From the NCBI RefSeq assembly GCF_031755915.1, contig NC_083379.1:21586001-21650000 (forward strand): a stretch of DNA of 64,000 nucleotides, in the 5' to 3' direction. Positions within the stretch are counted from its first letter, which is position 1. Every line of letters starts with the position of its first letter. A model generated the notes under the pieces. The model searched no databases. It was not told where the DNA came from and was given only the letters and a program-made list of their open reading frames with translations. This DNA comes from Ziziphus jujuba. Lineage: Eukaryota; Streptophyta; Magnoliopsida; Rosales; Rhamnaceae. Positions 60,425 through 64,000 of the stretch are shown piece by piece. The position numbers and the translations under genes were made by a program.

Positions 60425-61200
60425 TTCACCATCGAGTATTGCCCTCCTTCTTATTGAGAGGCCTAGAGGTGGGAGTTTGAGGAGTTGCACCAAGGGAATA
60501 TGATAGTGGCAGAGTATGAGCAGAGATTTCGGGATTTGTCAAAATTCTATACGCACTTGATTTTGAATAACTGGGCGAAGTAGATAAGATTTATTGATGG
60601 TCTGAATGAGAACATAGCTTTGACTCTTGTCGGATCAATGCATCCATCTTAGTAATCTGTACGAGATGCTGTGTTAGAGTTGGAGAGACATATTTTCATG
60701 TGCAAGTCGAGACGTAGATCCTTTGAGGGCTCATATGTGGGAGCACCTAGTTAGGGTGCTTTGAAGAAGAGCCACAGTTCAGGCTTCTCAGGTAGTGGAG
60801 GACGGAGCTTGCGAGATACCCTTCTGCGGAGAGGCCATCGTGTACCCCAAGCAGCTTATCGTTTAGCGGTGGTAGGAGTTCCTACCAACAGTCCAATCTG
60901 GGTCCCAAGCCATTTTGTAGACTTTGTAATAAGGCAAACTATAGACCTAGTCAGTATGAGGGTGTGTGCTTCTAGTGTGGGCAGGTGGGACACATAAAGA
61001 GATATTGCCCTTATGGAGAGACTAGGGTGTTAGGGACGAGTCCATCAGCACAGCAGGCTAGTGGATCCCGGGGTCAAAGTTTCCAAGGGACTTAGGCGGC
61101 AGGAGGTTCATCGGAGTTAGCCCAACAGCCTACCAGACTAAGCAAAGGTAGAGGACGGAGGCCCCAACAAATAGGCCAGGGTCAAGTATTCACGATGATG
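60425..61200 (+). pseudogene. Gag remnant of the Tekay/Del-type element
   Basis: Frames with stops give GNMIVAEYEQRFRDLSKFYTH, then RFIDGLNENIALTLVGSMHPS, then RDAVLELERHIFMCKSR, the C-terminal half of a Tekay-type gag. A zinc knuckle follows at about 60970-61010: CGQVGHIKRYCP. The first cysteine of the CX2CX4HX4C motif is visible in the preceding codons (GVCF, with a stop between). The N-terminal half of gag is absent. Confidence 0.7.
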
Positions 61201-63297
61201 CAGTAGGAAGCCCTAGCTACACTTGACGTGGTTACAGGTAGACTAATTATTTTTGGTAATAATGTACTTATGCTTATAGAGCTCGGAGCAACACATTCCG
61301 TCATCTCAAGGGAGTTTGTCACTAGAGTTGGTATAACTCCCACTCCTTTAGGATGTCAATTAGAAATTGCCATTCCTGCATGAGAGTCCCTATGACCTAG
61401 TCAGATGGTTAAGGGCTGCCTCTTTTGTACCGAAGATCAAGTGATGGAAGTGGACCTAATCCTATTGGATCTGTTTGGGTTAGATCTAATCTTAGGCATG
61501 GATTGGTTGGCAAGGAACCATGCCTCTGTGGATTACTACAATAAGGAAATGACGTTCAGAAGACCAGGTCTGCCTGATGTGGTGTTTCATGGAGAAGTTG
61601 GGAGACCTTTACCAAGATTAATTTCTGCCCTCATCACCAAAAAGCTACTGAACAAGGGTTATCAAGAATATTTAGTCCATGTGGTGGATACCCGAGTAAG
61701 TGGGGTTAGGTTGGAAGATGTGCCCATGGTAAGAGAGTTTCCGAATATGTTTCTTGATGAGTTACCAAGGTTGCCACCGTAGAGGGAAATTGACTTTTCT
61801 ATTGAATTGGTTTTGGGCACCGCGCCTATTTCATTACTACCATATTGCATGGCTCTAGCGGAGTTAAGGGAGCTAAAGGTTCAACTGTAAGATTTGGTGG
61901 ATAAGGGGTTCATTAGACCAAGTGTATTACTGTGGGGAGCGCCTGTTTTATTCGTGAAGAAGAATGATGGTAGTGTAAGGTTGTGTATCGACTATTGACA
62001 ACTTAATAAGATGACTATCCCTAATCGTTACCCACTGCCGAGGATAGATGACTTTTTGATTAACTTCAAGGTGCCAAGGTATTCTCTAAGAATGACTTAA
62101 GGTTTGGATATCACCAGTTATCTGAGAATCAGATATTCCTAAGATTGCCTTTAGGATAAGGTACGGACACTATGAGTTCTTAGTGATGTCATTTCGGCTT
62201 ACCAATGCTTCAGTGGCCTTCATGGATTTGATGAATTGGGTGTTTTTTCTGTACTTAGACCGCTTTGTCATCTTGTTCATAGATGACATTCTGCTCTAAT
62301 CAAGGAGCCAAAAGGAGCATGTGAAGCATTTGAAGAGAGTGTTCTAGACTCTAAGGCAGCATTGACTTTATGCTAAGTTTGACAAGGGTGAGTTTTGGTT
62401 GAACCAAGTTGGTTTTCTCAGACACATTATGTTGGCAGATGGCATCTATGGAGACCTCAAGAAAGTGAAGGTAGTGTTGAATTAGGAGTGCCCTACTACG
62501 GTGATGGAGGTGCGGAGTTTCCTTGGCTTAGCTAGATACTATCGCTGTTTTATAAAAGGGTTTTCAAAGATTGCGGGACCACTCCATAACTTAACCTGAA
62601 AAGGAGTTGCATTCGAATGGCCAGATAGGTGTGAGCAGAGTTTTCAGGAATTGAATTAAAGGTTGACATCTACACTTGCCTTAACTTTACCTAATGGGAA
62701 TAAAGGTTTTGAGATCTATTGTGATGCATCCCATCAAGGTTTGGGTTGCGTGCTAATGCAGAATCAAAGGGTAGTAGCGTATGCCTCACGACAATTGATG
62801 CAGCATGAGCGAAACTACCATACACATGACCTAGAGTTGGCAGCGGTAGTCTTTGCTCTAAAAAAGTGGAGAGAATATTTGTACGGAGCCACATGTCAGA
62901 ATTACACCAACCACAAGAGCCTCAAGTACATTTTCACTAAGAAGGAACTAAATATGAGGCAAAGGAGATGCATGAAATTGTTGTAGGATTATGACTGTGT
63001 GATTGATTATCACCCGGGGAAAGCGAATGTAGTAGCGGATGCTTTGAGTAGAAAGGCTACTGGATCTTTTGCTCACATCCGAGTGGTCCAACTTATTCTC
63101 ATGGTAAAGTTGAAGAAAATGGGGGTGCTAATGCATATGCATCCTTCCGGAGTCCTCTTAGCTAGTTTTCATGTATGATCGGTGTTAGTGGACCATATAT
63201 TGGAGACTCAAATGGAAGACCCTAAGTTAAGGATAATCAAAAGTAAGGTGTAGGAAGGTCTTGACCCAGAGTTTTCTCTAAGGAGGGATGGAGCAAA
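61200..63297 (+). pseudogene. Pol remnant (protease, RT, RNase H) of a Tekay/Del-type chromovirus
   Basis: In order: protease (LIELGATHSVISREFV, then LILGMDWLARNHASVDYYNK, partly open 61405-61782), RT ([70 protein letters not shown] at about 62260-62297, [37 protein letters not shown]), then RNase H (open 62663-62986: [60 protein letters not shown] with D changed to N). It ends with IDYHPGKANVVADALSRK. More than ten stops and frame changes break it. The protease triad DSG is replaced by ELG. Similarity stops at 63297, just where integrase should begin. Lineage judged from the ELRELKVQL...FVKKNDGS...LCIDY pattern. Confidence 0.85.
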
Positions 63298-64000
63298 GAA
63301 TCCACCACTGACTAATCTAACTCAATTACTAGAATGCACCTTTCATTAACATAGTATTTATTCAACCATACTTAATCATTAAATTTATCAACTTCACCTT
63401 TCAGTCACTCATTGATTTACAAAACCTAATTTCACTTCTCGGTTCCTCATTAAAGTTATGCATAAACATTCATTAAGCAAACAAAACATAGAATATATAA
63501 TCTTCACCTTTCGGTTCCTCAATTACATAAACTAAGTATTTATTAACTAACACATAGAAAACATAATCCTCACCTCTCGGTCTCTTAATCATGTAAATTA
63601 AAATTATTGCAAGTCTAATAGTTTTTACATTTCGATAAAAGAAAGCATTAAACAAACAATAATCTGAAAAAATTGGAATTAAATCTATATAGTTAGGCCT
63701 TCATCATAGCATTGGCTATGAAGTATAGATAATTAAAAACTAAATTCAATATCATAATTAAATAAAAATAAAGTTCTCAGTCAAAGAGTAAAATGAAAGA
63801 TTAGAAAGCAAAGCCAAACTGAAGTAGTCCTCGCAATAGAAATCTTCAAAAGCCAATAATTATGCTTCTCTTTTTGTCCTTGATTGCTTTCCTTCTCCTT
63901 TTTCTAATTGAAATCTCCTCTAAAATTTGTTTGTATAAGATGTATGGAGACCAAAATATGTAGCCTTTTGTATAATGAATTGTTTCCTAAATAGATTAGA
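63298..64000. other. Intergenic DNA with a degenerate repeat
   Basis: No gene. A CACCTYTCGGTYYCTYA motif recurs at about 63394, 63433, 63505 and 63571 with AT-rich spacers of 40-70 bp. Confidence 0.5.

Noticed and set aside
1..64000. CRISPR arrays, bacterial operons, phage or organellar inserts, tRNA or rRNA genes
   Set aside because: None was seen on either strand. Repeats here are LTR, tandem or microsatellite in nature and the genes are spliced plant genes.

Overview
This is nuclear DNA of a flowering plant, almost certainly a eudicot. It is AT-rich, full of poly(A/T) and (AT)n tracts, has spliced genes with GT-AG introns, and is filled with plant-type Ty3/gypsy LTR retrotransposons. The species cannot be named from the sequence.

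Three intact protein genes can be supported. (1) A CBSX5-like CBS-domain gene on the plus strand (21062-22936, two exons, 390 aa) with a visible TATA box. (2) A TPR gene on the minus strand (23895-27422, three exons, 740 aa) that encodes a plastid-targeted, membrane-anchored protein of the 'chloroplast lumen common family' type. It is tail-to-tail with CBSX5. (3) An AIRP2-like RING-HC E3 ubiquitin ligase gene on the plus strand (43238-46345, five exons, 247 aa) with a G-box/ABRE (CACGTGGC) upstream. All three reading frames close exactly across the splice sites proposed here.

The rest is mobile-element sequence and eroded intergenic DNA. 0-1 kb: remnant of the PB1-like N-terminal domain of a Mutator-like transposase. 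2.0-8.4 kb: a minus-strand Ty3/gypsy element with two ~1.12-kb LTRs, a tRNA-iMet-type primer binding site and a pol in which RT is joined directly to the integrase C-terminus. 47.4-50.7 kb: a plus-strand relative with a perfect 5-bp target duplication (CATTT) and the same RT-to-IN deletion. 28.2-29.3 kb: a solo LTR of that family inside a broken gene copy that itself lies between short inverted repeats (27.69-29.75 kb). 58.9-63.3 kb: a decayed Tekay/Del-type chromovirus; its LTR family recurs at 14.1-16.0 kb. A second related LTR-like family occurs at 13.3-14.05, 16.6-18.0, 32.45-33.06 and 33.6-37.4 kb. The last copy is split by a 1.55-kb Harbinger/Tourist-like element carrying a charged open reading frame with an exact in-frame 171-bp internal duplication. 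52-55.6 kb: degenerate Tat/Ogre-like gag, a pair of TRIM-like terminal repeats and small tandem repeats.

No new multi-gene system was found. The most informative signals are a non-autonomous LTR lineage sharing one deletion junction, a Harbinger-like insertion with its empty site visible elsewhere in the window, and a putative captured gene flanked by inverted repeats and then split by a solo LTR.
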